Shown piece after piece: positions 10,054-15,935 of a DNA stretch of 15,935 bases (its first letter is position 1; every line of letters begins with the position of its first letter). The notes under the pieces were generated by a model, which ran no database searches, had not been told where the DNA came from, and worked only from the letters and a program-made list of their open reading frames with translations. The DNA is from an uncultured Opitutaceae bacterium. GTDB taxonomy: Bacteria > Verrucomicrobiota > Verrucomicrobiia > Opitutales > Opitutaceae. Both the position numbers and the translations under genes were made by a program. The stretch covers positions 1 to 15,935 of the forward strand of contig CAKZMS010000391.1 of the NCBI GenBank assembly GCA_937128785.1, given 5' to 3'.

Positions 10054-10057
<4 letters not shown>
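6818..10057 (+). CDS. NRPS module C-A(Thr)-PCP
   Basis: This 1079-residue protein is one elongation module. The C domain spans about 1-445; its first motif, SPHQERLWFIDHF, begins at residue 5, so there is no N-terminal docking extension and a later start would cut the domain. The active-site motif is HHLVADQ (His142, His143, Asp147, Gln148), with Gln for the usual Gly. The A domain spans about 455-960: A3 YTSGSTGRPKG near 616, A5 NMYGITETTVH, A8 GQ-type VQVRGFRVELGEI, and Lys953 in NGKVDRKAL. Aligned to gramicidin synthetase PheA, the pocket reads D661 F662 W665 N704 I731 G733 M757 V765 H766 K953, or DFWNIGMVHK, exactly the established threonine code. The PCP spans about 978-1045, with Ser1010 in ELGGHSLL. 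It ends in a Pro/Ser/Arg tail. No epimerase is present, so L-Thr should be passed on. The stop overlaps the next start (GTGA). Odd point: the tandem C arrangement with the preceding protein. Confidence 0.95.

Positions 10058-15935
<5,878 letters not shown>

Overview
This window is a continuous piece of a type I polyketide synthase / nonribosomal peptide synthetase (PKS/NRPS) locus. All of it is read on the + strand and is coding except a 14-base gap. GC is about 60% in two sampled lines, and all three internal gene starts lack a clear Shine-Dalgarno sequence. The organism cannot be named from this. A high-GC Gram-negative or an uncultured bacterium is plausible. Both ends are cut inside synthetase genes, so loading and release modules, tailoring enzymes, transporters and regulators are not visible.

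Layout: (1) 1-1158, the 3' part of an NRPS gene: the end of an adenylation (A) domain with a serine-type pocket, then a carrier protein (PCP) of the kind that feeds a ketosynthase. (2) 1155-6803, a PKS gene with KS-AT-KR-carrier and a C-terminal condensation (C) domain. The AT looks malonyl-specific and all KS, AT and KR catalytic residues are present. (3) 6818-10057, an NRPS with C-A-PCP. The A domain has the textbook threonine code, and its C domain has a degenerate active-site motif. (4) 10054 to the window end, an NRPS with C-A-PCP-C-A. The first A domain has a valine-like code. The second has a code resembling that of 2,4-diaminobutyrate.

Genes 1/2 and 3/4 overlap by four bases (ATGA, GTGA) and 2/3 are 14 bases apart, so this looks like one operon. 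Read colinearly, the line builds Ser, then adds a malonate-derived C2 unit reduced to a beta-hydroxyl (giving a statine-like 4-amino-3,5-dihydroxypentanoyl unit), then Thr, then a Val-like residue, then a probable Dab residue. The order amino acid - PKS - Thr recalls the bleomycin line, but there is no methyltransferase and no heterocyclization domain here.

The oddest points are two condensation domains back to back across the gene 2 / gene 3 boundary with no A-PCP between them, the second carrying HHLVADQ instead of HHxxxDG, and the last ~90 bases, where adenylation-domain similarity stops abruptly although the frame stays open. No RNA genes, CRISPR, insertion sequences, promoters or terminators were recognised.
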